Shown one piece after another: positions 24,215 through 31,887 of a DNA stretch of 64,000 bases. Each line of letters begins with the position of its first letter. Within the stretch, counting starts at the first letter, position 1. The notes beneath the pieces were generated by a model. The model saw only the letters and a list, made by a program, of their open reading frames with translations, made no database searches and was not told the DNA's origin. The position numbers and the translations under genes are program-made. Where the stretch lies: the NCBI GenBank assembly GCA_964448085.1, contig CAYUUX010000001.1, forward strand, positions 39,576 through 103,575, written 5' to 3'. The DNA comes from CAIJMI01 sp964448085 (GTDB lineage Bacteria; Patescibacteriota; Microgenomatia; UBA10105; UBA927).

Positions 24215-24493
24215 ATGAGAAACGCAGCTTTGTATCTTTGGTGCAAAAAAATTCATCGCATTTTTGTTGTGCTCATTTTTATTCTTGGCGTCATTATGTC
24301 CAGCTCAGGATATATGATGCATGAAAACGTATATTTCCTTCTTCCGGCATCTCAAATACGGACTCTCCATAATACATTCAGTACCCTTTTCGCTATCATC
24401 CTTGGTATCATGTCATTGACAGGATTGTATCTTTACGTGTTTCCATTTTTTCCCGTAAAAAAACCGGACCCACCGAAGCCATCAGTGAATTGA
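24215..24493 (+). CDS. Two-helix membrane protein next to cytochrome b5
   Basis: 92 residues with two membrane helices (about 17-35 and 53-76) and a proline-rich C-terminal tail. Histidines H14 and H52 lie at the membrane edges and H36 in the loop, the sort of arrangement that could bind heme or a quinone in a dimer (like a half of a four-helix cytochrome b or a PepSY-TM segment). It follows the cytochrome b5 gene by 8 nt with AGGAG in the gap, so the two products probably work together. Family uncertain. Confidence 0.6.
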   Translation: MRNAALYLWCKKIHRIFVVLIFILGVIMSSSGYMMHENVYFLLPASQIRTLHNTFSTLFAIILGIMSLTGLYLYVFPFFPVKKPDPPKPSVN

Positions 24494-24955
24494 TGTTATA
24501 TTGTATCGCACAACTCCCGTTGGAATCGTAACAACAATAGTTTCCCCGTTGCGTTTTCCCATAAGTGCCTTCCCTATTGGAGACAAGTGGGAAATCGTCT
24601 GTTCCTTTGGATTTGATTCATATCCTCCTACGATGGTATAAGTCATGGTTTTCTTGCCATCCGTTATGGTGACAGTACTCCCTATATCAATTTGCCCTGT
24701 TTTTGTTGAAGGAACGACTATACCAAACCGTATAAGACGCTCCAAGTGGCGCAGCCGTGCGTCTACTGCTGATAATTTCGCCCTGGAAGCTTTATAGTAT
24801 CCGTTCTCCGAAAGATCACCCATCTCTCGAGCTTTCCTTAAATGATCCACTGCTTCCGGTCGTTCTGCAATAAGTTTTTTCTTTTCATCCAAGACCTTTT
24901 TATATCCGGATTCTGTGAACGGAATTCGACGAGGTTTTTGTATTATTTGTTTCAT
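24482..24955 (-). CDS. Second GreA/GreB-like transcript cleavage factor
   Basis: 157 residues. The coiled coil carries MGDLSENGYYKASRAK, keeping the DLSEN tip acids; the C-terminal domain has SHLSPIGKALMGKRNGETI. A 15-residue basic N-terminal extension (KPRRIPFTESGYKK) replaces the usual short start, and similarity to the canonical GreA at 4474 is only moderate. It is the last gene after rubrerythrin and peroxiredoxin, so it may serve transcription under oxidative stress. Its 3' end overlaps the convergent gene by 12 nt. Confidence 0.85.
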   Translation of the reverse strand: MKQIIQKPRRIPFTESGYKKVLDEKKKLIAERPEAVDHLRKAREMGDLSENGYYKASRAKLSAVDARLRHLERLIRFGIVVPSTKTGQIDIGSTVTITDGKKTMTYTIVGGYESNPKEQTISHLSPIGKALMGKRNGETIVVTIPTGVVRYNITSIH

Positions 24956-24957
24956 AC

Positions 24958-25416
24958 CTATTCCAATGAAGCAATATCATCCAGTACCTGACCTGCATGG
25001 ATGAGAGGATTTACATGTTCATACGTCTTTTTCACATCTCCTTGCGGATCAATAAGAACGGTCGTCCTTTTAATTCCTTCGTATTCCCTCCCCATAAATT
25101 TTTTCTTTCCCCATGCGCCATATGCGTTGATTATTTTCTTGGATTCGTCACTGAGGAGAGGAAAATTGAGATGATACTTTTTTGCGAAACGTTCGTGCGA
25201 GGCTACCCCATCTTTTGAAACACCAAGAATGACAGTGTTGTATTTTTTCAACTCGTCGGCGATATCACGAAATCCGCACGCTTCTTTTGTGCATCCCGGA
25301 GTATCGTCTTTTGGATAAAAATACAAAATAATCCACTTCCCCCTATAATCGGTAAGAGTATGCACCATTCCCTTTTGATCGGGAAGTGAAAATGGCACAG
25401 CCTTCATAAGGATCAT
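24958..25416 (-). CDS. bcp: Peroxiredoxin, Bcp/PrxQ type
   Basis: 152-residue thiol peroxidase that reduces hydrogen peroxide and organic hydroperoxides. YPKDDTPGCTKEACGFRD contains the peroxidatic Cys (about 46) and, five residues later, the resolving Cys, the atypical two-Cys layout of PrxQ. The start overlaps the rubrerythrin stop (ATGA); ATG 25407 is a possible alternative. The neighbour is rubrerythrin, consistent with a peroxide-defence unit. Confidence 0.94.
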   Translation of the reverse strand: MILMKAVPFSLPDQKGMVHTLTDYRGKWIILYFYPKDDTPGCTKEACGFRDIADELKKYNTVILGVSKDGVASHERFAKKYHLNFPLLSDESKKIINAYGAWGKKKFMGREYEGIKRTTVLIDPQGDVKKTYEHVNPLIHAGQVLDDIASLE

Positions 25417-25985
25417 CTAACTAACCCAAGCGGCATATACCATGTGAATGGCTTTTGACATACCGGACATTTTTCCGGCGGTTTCTTACCTTTATGGATA
25501 TATCCACAGTTCACACATTTCCACTCAAGCTCAACGTTTTGATCATAAAGTGTCTTTTCATCAAGATGTTTTGCCAGGATGATATATCGTTCTTCATGTT
25601 TTTCTTCAACTTTTTTCAAATTGCCGAATAATCGTGTCGCTTCCGGATCTTTTTCCTCTATCGCAATTTTCTCAAAATCCGGGTACATGGTTGTCCATTC
25701 GTATTTTTCTCCCTCAGCTGCCATTTTGAGATTTTCAACTGTATTAGATGAATACGCATGAATGTCCAACGTGATATTCGGCACGCTGACGGATCCTTTG
25801 ATCATCTCAAATAGTTCTTCTGCGTGTGCTCGCTCATTGTCACCTGTCTCCTCAAATACCCGAGCTATCCATTCCAAGTTTTCTTTCCTGGCCATCTTGG
25901 CAAACATGTTGTATTTATTTCTCGCCTGGGATTCCCCGGCAAACGCTTTCAGTAAGTTTTGTTGGGTAAGAGATGATGTATTCAT
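25413..25985 (-). CDS. rbr: Rubrerythrin
   Basis: 190 residues. The N-terminal ferritin-like diiron domain has FAGESQARNKY and EETGDNERAHAEELF (E-x-x-H ligands), with the second pair EKIAIEEKD and EEKHEERY; the C-terminal rubredoxin domain has WKCVNCGYIHKGKKPPEKCPVCQ with two CxxC pairs binding iron. It reduces hydrogen peroxide in anaerobes. It begins the unit rbr-bcp-greA-like. ATG 25985 has GGAGG upstream; a TATAAT overlaps that position, and a tandem 9-bp repeat (25995-26014) lies in the promoter. Confidence 0.95.
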   Translation of the reverse strand: MNTSSLTQQNLLKAFAGESQARNKYNMFAKMARKENLEWIARVFEETGDNERAHAEELFEMIKGSVSVPNITLDIHAYSSNTVENLKMAAEGEKYEWTTMYPDFEKIAIEEKDPEATRLFGNLKKVEEKHEERYIILAKHLDEKTLYDQNVELEWKCVNCGYIHKGKKPPEKCPVCQKPFTWYMPLGLVR

Positions 25986-25994
25986 AATGCCTCC

Positions 25995-26014
25995 ATTATA
26001 CAACGATTATACAA
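25995..26014. promoter_or_regulatory. Tandem ATTATACAA repeat in the rubrerythrin promoter
   Basis: ATTATACAA occurs at 25995-26003 and 26006-26014, 11 bp apart, one helical turn. Read on the minus strand each copy gives a TTGTATAAT, i.e. a possible -10. They are either two start sites or a direct-repeat operator. They are not an inverted repeat, so they do not match the PerR box. Confidence 0.5.
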
Positions 26015-26281
26015 TTATTTTCCCCTCCTTTTTATCCAATAGTGTTTCACAATAGGGAGCGTTAACGTGGACAGAAAGAATCCAATAGAAGGGACGATGG
26101 CATTTAACCAGGGAGCGGAAACACCAATCATGCGCAAATAGAATCCTATGGCGATGTATGTGCAGAACATCAATATGATTTTGCGTATCCAACTTGTTTC
26201 CCACTGCTTGTCCAATTCCACTCGCCTATTTCTTTCTTCAATGAATTTAACACGCTTTTCTAAATCTTCAATTGTATGCAT
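26015..26281 (-). CDS. Hypothetical two-helix membrane protein
   Basis: 88 residues: a charged helical N-terminus likely to form a coiled coil (EDLEKRVKFIEERNRRVELDK), then two membrane helices (about 33-52 and 58-78) and a basic end KRRGK. No family name comes to mind. It sits 2 nt after the cyclophilin gene in the same orientation and 30 nt before rubrerythrin. Confidence 0.6.
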   Translation of the reverse strand: MHTIEDLEKRVKFIEERNRRVELDKQWETSWIRKIILMFCTYIAIGFYLRMIGVSAPWLNAIVPSIGFFLSTLTLPIVKHYWIKRRGK

Positions 26282-26283
26282 AG

Positions 26284-26988
26284 TTATTTCTCGATAATCT
26301 CAATTGCTTTTACCACAACCGGCTTGATGGGTGTCGATCGTTCCCCTTCCTGTTTTGTTGGGGCTGTCGCAATCTTGTCAACCACATCCATACCGCTTAT
26401 AACCTTTCCAAAAATCACGTAATTTTTTGGTAACGCGTTGTTTTGATGCATAATGAAAAACTGGCTTCCGTTCGTATTCGGTCCTGCATTTGCCATTGCC
26501 AACGTTCCCCTCGTATATTCACCCGTAAAGGGCTCGTCGTTAAACACATACCCCGGTCCTCCTGTGCCGTTCCCCTTTGGATCACCGCCTTGAATCATGA
26601 ATCCATCAATCACACGGTGGAATATAGTATTGTCATAAAAGAGTTTTTTTGAAAGAACGACAAAATTGTTCACGGTAATTGGCGTTGCACTTGCCGTTAA
26701 CGAAACGGTTATGTCGCCAAGATCAGTTTTTAGAATCGCTTCATACATTTTCTTCGTATCAATCTCCATAGGATAGGGTCCTTTCGTTGGTTCCGGTGTC
26801 GCTGTGGCGGTCGGTTTCATCGTCGGGGTGGATGGGGTCGTTGTTTGGGTTGGTATTTCCTGTATCGGAATGACCGTTTCTCCCAACACATCTTTTGTTA
26901 TGTCCTGTGGCCTGGACCGTTGCCATAACGCAATGCCCAACACCATCATCCAAACGAAAATCGCTGCGGCACCAATCTTTTTTACCAT
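26284..26988 (-). CDS. Membrane-anchored cyclophilin-type peptidyl-prolyl isomerase
   Basis: 234 residues. An N-terminal membrane helix (about 5-22) and a Thr/Pro-rich linker (to about residue 70) lead to a cyclophilin domain: FHRVIDGFMIQGGDPKGNGTGG (the catalytic Arg is in FHR), the GTLAMANAGPNTNGSQFFI segment and NYVIFGKVISG. It isomerises prolyl bonds of exported proteins outside the membrane. The active-site Trp of human CypA is not evident, as in most bacterial forms. Confidence 0.93.
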   Translation of the reverse strand: MVKKIGAAAIFVWMMVLGIALWQRSRPQDITKDVLGETVIPIQEIPTQTTTPSTPTMKPTATATPEPTKGPYPMEIDTKKMYEAILKTDLGDITVSLTASATPITVNNFVVLSKKLFYDNTIFHRVIDGFMIQGGDPKGNGTGGPGYVFNDEPFTGEYTRGTLAMANAGPNTNGSQFFIMHQNNALPKNYVIFGKVISGMDVVDKIATAPTKQEGERSTPIKPVVVKAIEIIEK

Positions 26989-27006
26989 TGCATTAGTATA
27001 GCAAAA

Positions 27007-27717
27007 TTATTTTTGCATCGCCTGTTTCCGGAGTGTTTGCGGCATGAGTTCGATGGCATACCGAAGCGCGGTTCGTGGCATATCCTTTTTATACTTCATT
27101 ACATATGTAAATACTTCCTGTTGGTGCATTCGACTTGCCTCTTTCAGCATCCATCCATATCCTTTTTGCACCATATCGTCCTTGTCTTTTAGAAGCCGGT
27201 CTGCAATTGCAAAAATATCTGCGAGATGTTTTCCCTTTCGCGCTATGAATATCAGTGACACAGCCGATGCCCGTCGCACCCACCGGTTGCTCGAATCTGT
27301 CCATTTTTTTAGTGTCTGTATATGTTCCGGATACATCGCGATGAGGTCGCCAACCGTATGGTTAGCAAATCCATCACATGAAGCCCAATTATTAATATAG
27401 GTTTGTATCCATCTATGAAACACGTGTATATCTTTGGAAGCAAAATCTTTGGATATGTGTGGCAACCAATAGGATACAACAAACGATTCTTCGCATATTC
27501 CAGACTTATATAATGCTTCACACGTTGTGAAAATGGTTTCTTTCGACAACTTTTTAATCTGTTGCCAATAGCGTCGAGCAATATCCCGCACAGTTCCCGT
27601 TTTTACACCATAAAATTTCACCGGATCTTTAAAAAATTGTTCAAACCCTGCTTTTTTTGAAGCGTCGCTTTGACGTATTAACTCTTTCCTCAAAGATTGT
27701 ACTATGTCGTTTTGCAT
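27007..27717 (-). CDS. DNA alkylation repair protein, AlkD-like
   Basis: 236-residue HEAT-repeat protein of the AlkC/AlkD family, which excises positively charged alkylpurines. FYGVKTGTVRDIARRYW, CDGFANHTVGDLI and SNRWVRRASAVSLI match AlkD landmarks, the last containing the Trp-Arg-Arg of the DNA-binding face; the catalytic Asp of AlkD corresponds to the NWASCD segment. ATG 27717 has GAGG at 5 nt; an earlier in-frame start overlaps the upstream gene. Confidence 0.87.
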   Translation of the reverse strand: MQNDIVQSLRKELIRQSDASKKAGFEQFFKDPVKFYGVKTGTVRDIARRYWQQIKKLSKETIFTTCEALYKSGICEESFVVSYWLPHISKDFASKDIHVFHRWIQTYINNWASCDGFANHTVGDLIAMYPEHIQTLKKWTDSSNRWVRRASAVSLIFIARKGKHLADIFAIADRLLKDKDDMVQKGYGWMLKEASRMHQQEVFTYVMKYKKDMPRTALRYAIELMPQTLRKQAMQK

Positions 27718-27724
27718 ATTCCTC

Positions 27725-28141
27725 TCAATCAACACACAATGCTTTATCTGTTATACCGAAATGCACTTCCCGAAAACAACCAAGCATCGGTCGTACGGAT
27801 GCACATTGACCAATTGAAACAATAGTTTTGTCGGATTCGCTTGTTGCGATACATTGTTGAGAGTTACATTGAAATCCACCTACACAAACATTCCCACCAT
27901 CCGTGAAACGAAATACACATGTTAGGGAGAAGGACAACCCTATACTCTCCCATGTTCCACCAATTGTTTGACATGCTTCCTTCGATCCTGGTGTAGACGG
28001 CATTGCTCCTTTCAGTAATAGTGTGAGCTGTCTATCCATAAGGGGATATACAGTAAATCGTACTTGCTCCAGAATTCCTATATACAAAAAAACCAGCAGT
28101 ATTGAGATATATACGGTTATTTTGGTAAACCTAATCCTCAT
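27725..28141 (-). CDS. Cysteine-rich extracytoplasmic hypothetical protein
   Basis: 138 residues. One N-terminal membrane helix or uncleaved signal (about 8-26) is followed by a domain with eight cysteines, several close together (GNVCVGGFQCNSQQCIATS), suggesting disulphide bonds outside the cell. The family is not recognised. It overlaps engB by 4 nt and lies 7 nt before the AlkD-like gene, so it is cotranscribed with both. Confidence 0.55.
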   Translation of the reverse strand: MRIRFTKITVYISILLVFLYIGILEQVRFTVYPLMDRQLTLLLKGAMPSTPGSKEACQTIGGTWESIGLSFSLTCVFRFTDGGNVCVGGFQCNSQQCIATSESDKTIVSIGQCASVRPMLGCFREVHFGITDKALCVD

Positions 28142-28710
28142 AGATATTTGTCAAAGGTTTTCAGAACGTTTATTCGCCCTTCATGCGTTTTTGCACTATA
28201 CGGAATGACATATTCGGATTGGCAAATCTTTGCAATTTCCTCTAGATGCGCAGTTCTTTCCTGATTGGGCACTTTGTCGATTTTGTTTGCAATGATTATG
28301 AACGGAACCCCTATCTTGGAAAGATACTCAACCATTTGTCTGTCAAATTCCGTCAAACCGACAAAACTATCCACGATGTGAACAAACAATCTACGCTGTA
28401 TATTCGCATATTCCACATACCACATCATCATCTTCCTATACCGTTCCCGCTCTTGCGATGAGGTATGCGCAAATCCGTAACCCGGAAGATCCACAAAATA
28501 TACCTTGTTGTTTATAAGGAAAAAATCAAGATGTTTTGTCTTTCCTGGAGCCTTACTTGATCGGGCTAGTTTTTGCTGCACCAAAGAATTGATCACGCTG
28601 GATTTCCCCACATTTGATCTACCAACAAAGGCTATCTGAAACTTCCCGTCGTAGAGAATCTTATCCGTTCCGTTGATACTTTTGATAAATGAAGCTGTTT
28701 TTATAATCAT
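28138..28710 (-). CDS. engB: Ribosome biogenesis GTP-binding protein EngB (YihA/YsxC)
   Basis: 190-residue GTPase needed for 50S subunit assembly. G1 FVGRSNVGKSSVIN (about 28-41), G2 PGKTKHLDFF, G3 FVDLPGYGFA, G4 IANKIDKV and G5 IPYSAKTHEG are all in order. It is first in a minus-strand unit with the Cys-rich and AlkD-like genes. Length is typical. Confidence 0.96.
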   Translation of the reverse strand: MIIKTASFIKSINGTDKILYDGKFQIAFVGRSNVGKSSVINSLVQQKLARSSKAPGKTKHLDFFLINNKVYFVDLPGYGFAHTSSQERERYRKMMMWYVEYANIQRRLFVHIVDSFVGLTEFDRQMVEYLSKIGVPFIIIANKIDKVPNQERTAHLEEIAKICQSEYVIPYSAKTHEGRINVLKTFDKYL

Positions 28711-28816
28711 TGCGTTCTTATTCCTTTACAACACGCTCATTATAACAAGTTCCGACACGAACACCTATTTATCCTTATTGAATCCTATAGTTATAATCAA
28801 ATTTCGCTATTATAGC

Positions 28817-28845
28817 TTGATAAAACAGTATAAACTCCATATAAT
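28817..28845 (+). promoter_or_regulatory. Sigma70-type promoter, near-leaderless start
   Basis: TTGATA (28817-28822), 17-nt spacer, TATAAT (28840-28845), then 11 nt to ATG 28857. The leader would be about 5 nt and no Shine-Dalgarno exists. Confidence 0.75.
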
Positions 28846-28856
28846 GCAATTTCACT

Positions 28857-29885
28857 ATGGGTTTGGAACAAGAACCAAATGCAGGGTTTTTTGTGGGCAA
28901 TTTTTTCCATGTTCTTCCTGTGGATGAACTGGAAGAGTATAACCATTCTAATGTTCTGTACTGGGAATCACAGCACGCCGAACCAAAAGTAATGGTTGAA
29001 CGATTTTTGGAACAAGATGCAGGCTTTTTCCCCAACCGAATGGTTATTCCACGAATTATTTTATCTCCCCAGGAAACAGATAGAATACAATCGGCACTGC
29101 TCCAAGGCATACAAGATCACTATTCCATGGGTGTACGATCCGTTGCCAATAAATCGCTTGAATCCGGAGACACCTTACCGTGGATTATGGAACTGGATTC
29201 CTCCCATAAAGTTGATGTGTTCCTACACGATACGCTTCCATCATGGAATAAACAGGCTGATGAAGAGGGATACGAACTCACGAAATTAATTTTAATGAAA
29301 AACCCTCCTGAACTTGGTACGATGCAGTCAAACCCTGATCAGTTTGTCGCACGATTGCAATGGATCAATCCGGAACAAACGGAAAGGGATCTTCCTCATA
29401 CACTCATGAGAATAGAAATGGCCGTTGGTACCAATAAGCTTCGCGAACTGGATAGAAGGATGGAAAAGCCGGGGAACGGATCGCTTATCCGATATGAAGG
29501 ACTATATTCCTTAACCGACGTGTTTTCCCACGCAACGATTGACATTGGCAACACCTATGTAAACCCAGCATGTATGGAAAAAGCACGATCTAAAATGTCA
29601 TTTGTAACTGATCAGGCACTCACATTAAAGAGTGCTGATAAAATTGACCCATATGTTGCCGCTACCATGCGTTCTTTTTTTTCGTTCTTACAAGAAAACA
29701 TAAACGATCCAAATATCCAGTTATTGAAACGGTTCGACTTTCTTGCATCCATTGGGTTAACTGATATTGAATTTCAAGGATTTAATAACCACAAATGGGG
29801 AGTATATATTTATGGACTTCGTGGTATGTACGATGAAACACGCCTGAATATTCTCAAAGCTGAATGCTTTAAATCAAGGAGCTAA
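28857..29885 (+). CDS. Hypothetical protein, 342 residues, orphan
   Basis: I do not recognise this protein. There is no signal peptide, membrane helix, Walker motif or metal motif. It is acidic, with several aromatic-rich stretches (GFFVGNFFHVLPVDELEEYN near the start), and looks like a soluble mixed alpha/beta protein. It has its own consensus promoter and a convergent neighbour overlapping by 4 nt, so it is a real, singly transcribed gene. Probably lineage-restricted. Confidence 0.6.
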   Translation: MGLEQEPNAGFFVGNFFHVLPVDELEEYNHSNVLYWESQHAEPKVMVERFLEQDAGFFPNRMVIPRIILSPQETDRIQSALLQGIQDHYSMGVRSVANKSLESGDTLPWIMELDSSHKVDVFLHDTLPSWNKQADEEGYELTKLILMKNPPELGTMQSNPDQFVARLQWINPEQTERDLPHTLMRIEMAVGTNKLRELDRRMEKPGNGSLIRYEGLYSLTDVFSHATIDIGNTYVNPACMEKARSKMSFVTDQALTLKSADKIDPYVAATMRSFFSFLQENINDPNIQLLKRFDFLASIGLTDIEFQGFNNHKWGVYIYGLRGMYDETRLNILKAECFKSRS

Positions 29886-30400
29886 GGTCCAGTTGAAATC
29901 GCGGCGATTTTCCAAACACCATCTTCTAACTGTAATTGCACCCACCTGGTATTAATACCATTTTCATATCCGTAATATGGAATCAAAGCGTTTGCCGAAA
30001 GGTCACTCATAACAACGTCCAATAGAACCTTGTAGGTTTTCTGTTTTTCTGTCCATTTTTCTTTTTCAGATGGTTCTATTGATTGTATTTGTACCGATTC
30101 AAACGCATTCAATTGTGTACTCCATGCCTGTTTATCCAAATCGTCTGCTATAGCGGGGGTACTCATCATCAAGACAGCATCCACTATTTCTTTCTTTGCT
30201 ATTTTTTGAAAAAATATTCTGATTGTGTCACTTGCCGCGTCGCTCACGGTTGTCGATTCAACCATTGAACTATTTTGTGTTTGCAATCCTACTTTTGAAG
30301 ATGGATTTTGTAAAATCTGTTGGCCTTTGTTTGATTGCATAAACAATACTCCACCGGTTACCAAAGCTATCAAGAGGACACCAATGAGTATTTTATTCAT
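29882..30400 (-). CDS. Membrane-anchored hypothetical protein, possible NTF2-like domain
   Basis: 172 residues with an N-terminal membrane helix (about 4-21) and an extracytoplasmic domain of about 130 residues. SDTIRIFFQKIAKKEIVDAV then a C-terminal strand pair ending WVQLQLEDGVWKIAAIS resembles DUF4878/NTF2-like lumen domains, but this is weak. It is placed between the orphan plus-strand gene (4-nt convergent overlap) and the alkyltransferase gene (26 nt). Confidence 0.55.
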   Translation of the reverse strand: MNKILIGVLLIALVTGGVLFMQSNKGQQILQNPSSKVGLQTQNSSMVESTTVSDAASDTIRIFFQKIAKKEIVDAVLMMSTPAIADDLDKQAWSTQLNAFESVQIQSIEPSEKEKWTEKQKTYKVLLDVVMSDLSANALIPYYGYENGINTRWVQLQLEDGVWKIAAISTGP

Positions 30401-30426
30401 ATATCGTTATTATATGCCCTATCCTT

Positions 30427-30729
30427 TCATTTTTTCCAAATGCTCCTATCCAGATTCACTCGATTCCCTGTAAATACTACTCCTTCATTGCGAAGCATTT
30501 TTTCTTTCCGTCTGATACCACCGGAAGCTGTAAATCCTGTCAGCTTTCCGTCGAATGCAACAACCCTATGACAGGGAACACGAGGTGCAAACGGATTTCT
30601 TTTCATGAACATGCCCACAGCACGCGAGGCGCGTGCATTACCGGCAAGCCGAGCAAGTTGTCCGTAGGTAGCGACTTTGCCTTTGGGGATTTGTGCGGCG
30701 ATATGATAAACGCGATCCTTAAACTTCAT
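30427..30729 (-). CDS. Methylated-DNA--cysteine methyltransferase domain protein (MGMT/ATL)
   Basis: 100 residues, only the C-terminal DNA-binding and catalytic domain of Ogt. GKVATYGQLARLAG contains the helix-turn-helix, ASRAVGMFMKRNPFAP includes the Arg finger, and VPCHRVV holds the acceptor cysteine. The cysteine is kept, so this is a small alkyltransferase rather than an alkyltransferase-like protein in which it is replaced. It repairs O6-alkylguanine. It is 2 nt after the ZIP gene. Confidence 0.9.
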   Translation of the reverse strand: MKFKDRVYHIAAQIPKGKVATYGQLARLAGNARASRAVGMFMKRNPFAPRVPCHRVVAFDGKLTGFTASGGIRRKEKMLRNEGVVFTGNRVNLDRSIWKK

Positions 30730-30731
30730 TG

Positions 30732-31475
30732 TTATTCTGCACCAAACAATTTAGACAGGACCATGATACCGATTCCTACCAAAAACAGTCCGAATGATGC
30801 GATTGATTTCTTTAGACTTTGTTCTTTCCGAATTTCCGGCATAAGATCTGATGCTGCGATATAAATAAATCCACCAGCAGCAAACGGCAGTAGATATGTT
30901 GTGAGATAGGATGAAACGAACGATGCATAATAACCAACGATCCCTCCGGCAACCGCAATAAGTGCGACGGCAAAATTAGACAGCAAAGCCTTTTTTTTGT
31001 CAAAACCGGAATATAATAACACCCCGAAATCACCAATTTCCTGTGGAATCTCATGGAGCGCAACAGTGAGTGTCGTAATAATACCTAGCCGCACATCTGT
31101 GATGAACGTTGCTGCGATAATCAAGCCGTCAATAAAATTATGGATAGCGTCTCCGATCAAATTCATTGATCCAAACGTATGCACATCACAATGTCCTTTA
31201 TGACAGTGGCGCCAATGGAGCACCTTTTCTATAAGAAAAAATGAACAAAACGACAGCAAAACAATTCCATTCACCGTCATAGTATCCGTTTCTGCAACGG
31301 CCTCCGGTAATAAGTGCAAAAATGCTCCCCCCATAAGCGCCCCGGCGGAAAGTGCAACGAGGAGCATCAACACGCGTGAAAGCCTTACTTCCTTGATTGC
31401 TAAGGTAAACACACCAATTAACCCACCGGTGCTTATAATGAATGTTGCGATAATGATATATAAAAGCGTATTCAT
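30732..31475 (-). CDS. ZIP-family divalent metal transporter
   Basis: 247 residues with about eight membrane helices. The metal-binding helix pair is present: GDAIHNFIDGLIIA and ALHEIPQEIGDF, the HNxxDG and HExPxE signatures of ZIP permeases importing Zn or Fe. A cytoplasmic His/Cys-rich loop (HWRHCHKGHCDVHTF) between helices 3 and 4 could sense or hold metal. The direction of transport and metal cannot be told. Confidence 0.93.
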   Translation of the reverse strand: MNTLLYIIIATFIISTGGLIGVFTLAIKEVRLSRVLMLLVALSAGALMGGAFLHLLPEAVAETDTMTVNGIVLLSFCSFFLIEKVLHWRHCHKGHCDVHTFGSMNLIGDAIHNFIDGLIIAATFITDVRLGIITTLTVALHEIPQEIGDFGVLLYSGFDKKKALLSNFAVALIAVAGGIVGYYASFVSSYLTTYLLPFAAGGFIYIAASDLMPEIRKEQSLKKSIASFGLFLVGIGIMVLSKLFGAE

Positions 31476-31547
31476 AGAACGATCATACGAATTGTTTACT
31501 ACGGTGCTATTATAATCTTAACGATAGACTTTTGCTTTAGTAGAATT

Positions 31548-31805
31548 TCACAGTTGCTCTGTGTCACCAAAGAAATCATCAATTAAGGTTTCGTCTAGTA
31601 AGTCCTCATCTCCTAATTTTGCTATTAGGCTATCTCTTAAAAATCGTCTTGTCCGTTGGTGAGGTTGTCCGTTTATCAAATCTTCATCACTACAATCTAA
31701 ACCATAATTTTTAAGTCCATTTGAAGACCAGGAGGAAATAACTTTATGATCTATGACACTTCTATCTCTCTCTAAAATTAGTTGATGGTGTAATTCTAAT
31801 GTCAT
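31548..31805 (-). CDS. Small acidic hypothetical protein
   Basis: 85 residues, acidic at the C-terminus (DEDLLDETLIDDFFGDTEQL), with no domain I recognise. ATG 31805 has AGGTGA 5 nt upstream; a GTG 6 nt earlier is possible. The base composition is noticeably more AT-rich than in the surrounding genes and is shared with the next gene and its flanks, suggesting joint acquisition next to tRNA-Gln. Confidence 0.5.
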   Translation of the reverse strand: MTLELHHQLILERDRSVIDHKVISSWSSNGLKNYGLDCSDEDLINGQPHQRTRRFLRDSLIAKLGDEDLLDETLIDDFFGDTEQL

Positions 31806-31887
31806 ATTCACCTGCTATATTTTGTCTGTTACTTCGTTCTAGGACCAATGTATCCTTATAGCTGAATACTAACTTTTGGTTATAGTC

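Noticed and set aside
25995..26014. PerR or Fur box in the rubrerythrin promoter
   Set aside because: The repeats are direct, not inverted, and do not match the 7-1-7 PerR consensus.
30427..30729. Alkyltransferase-like (ATL) protein without catalytic Cys
   Set aside because: The PCHRV motif is intact, so the acceptor cysteine is present.
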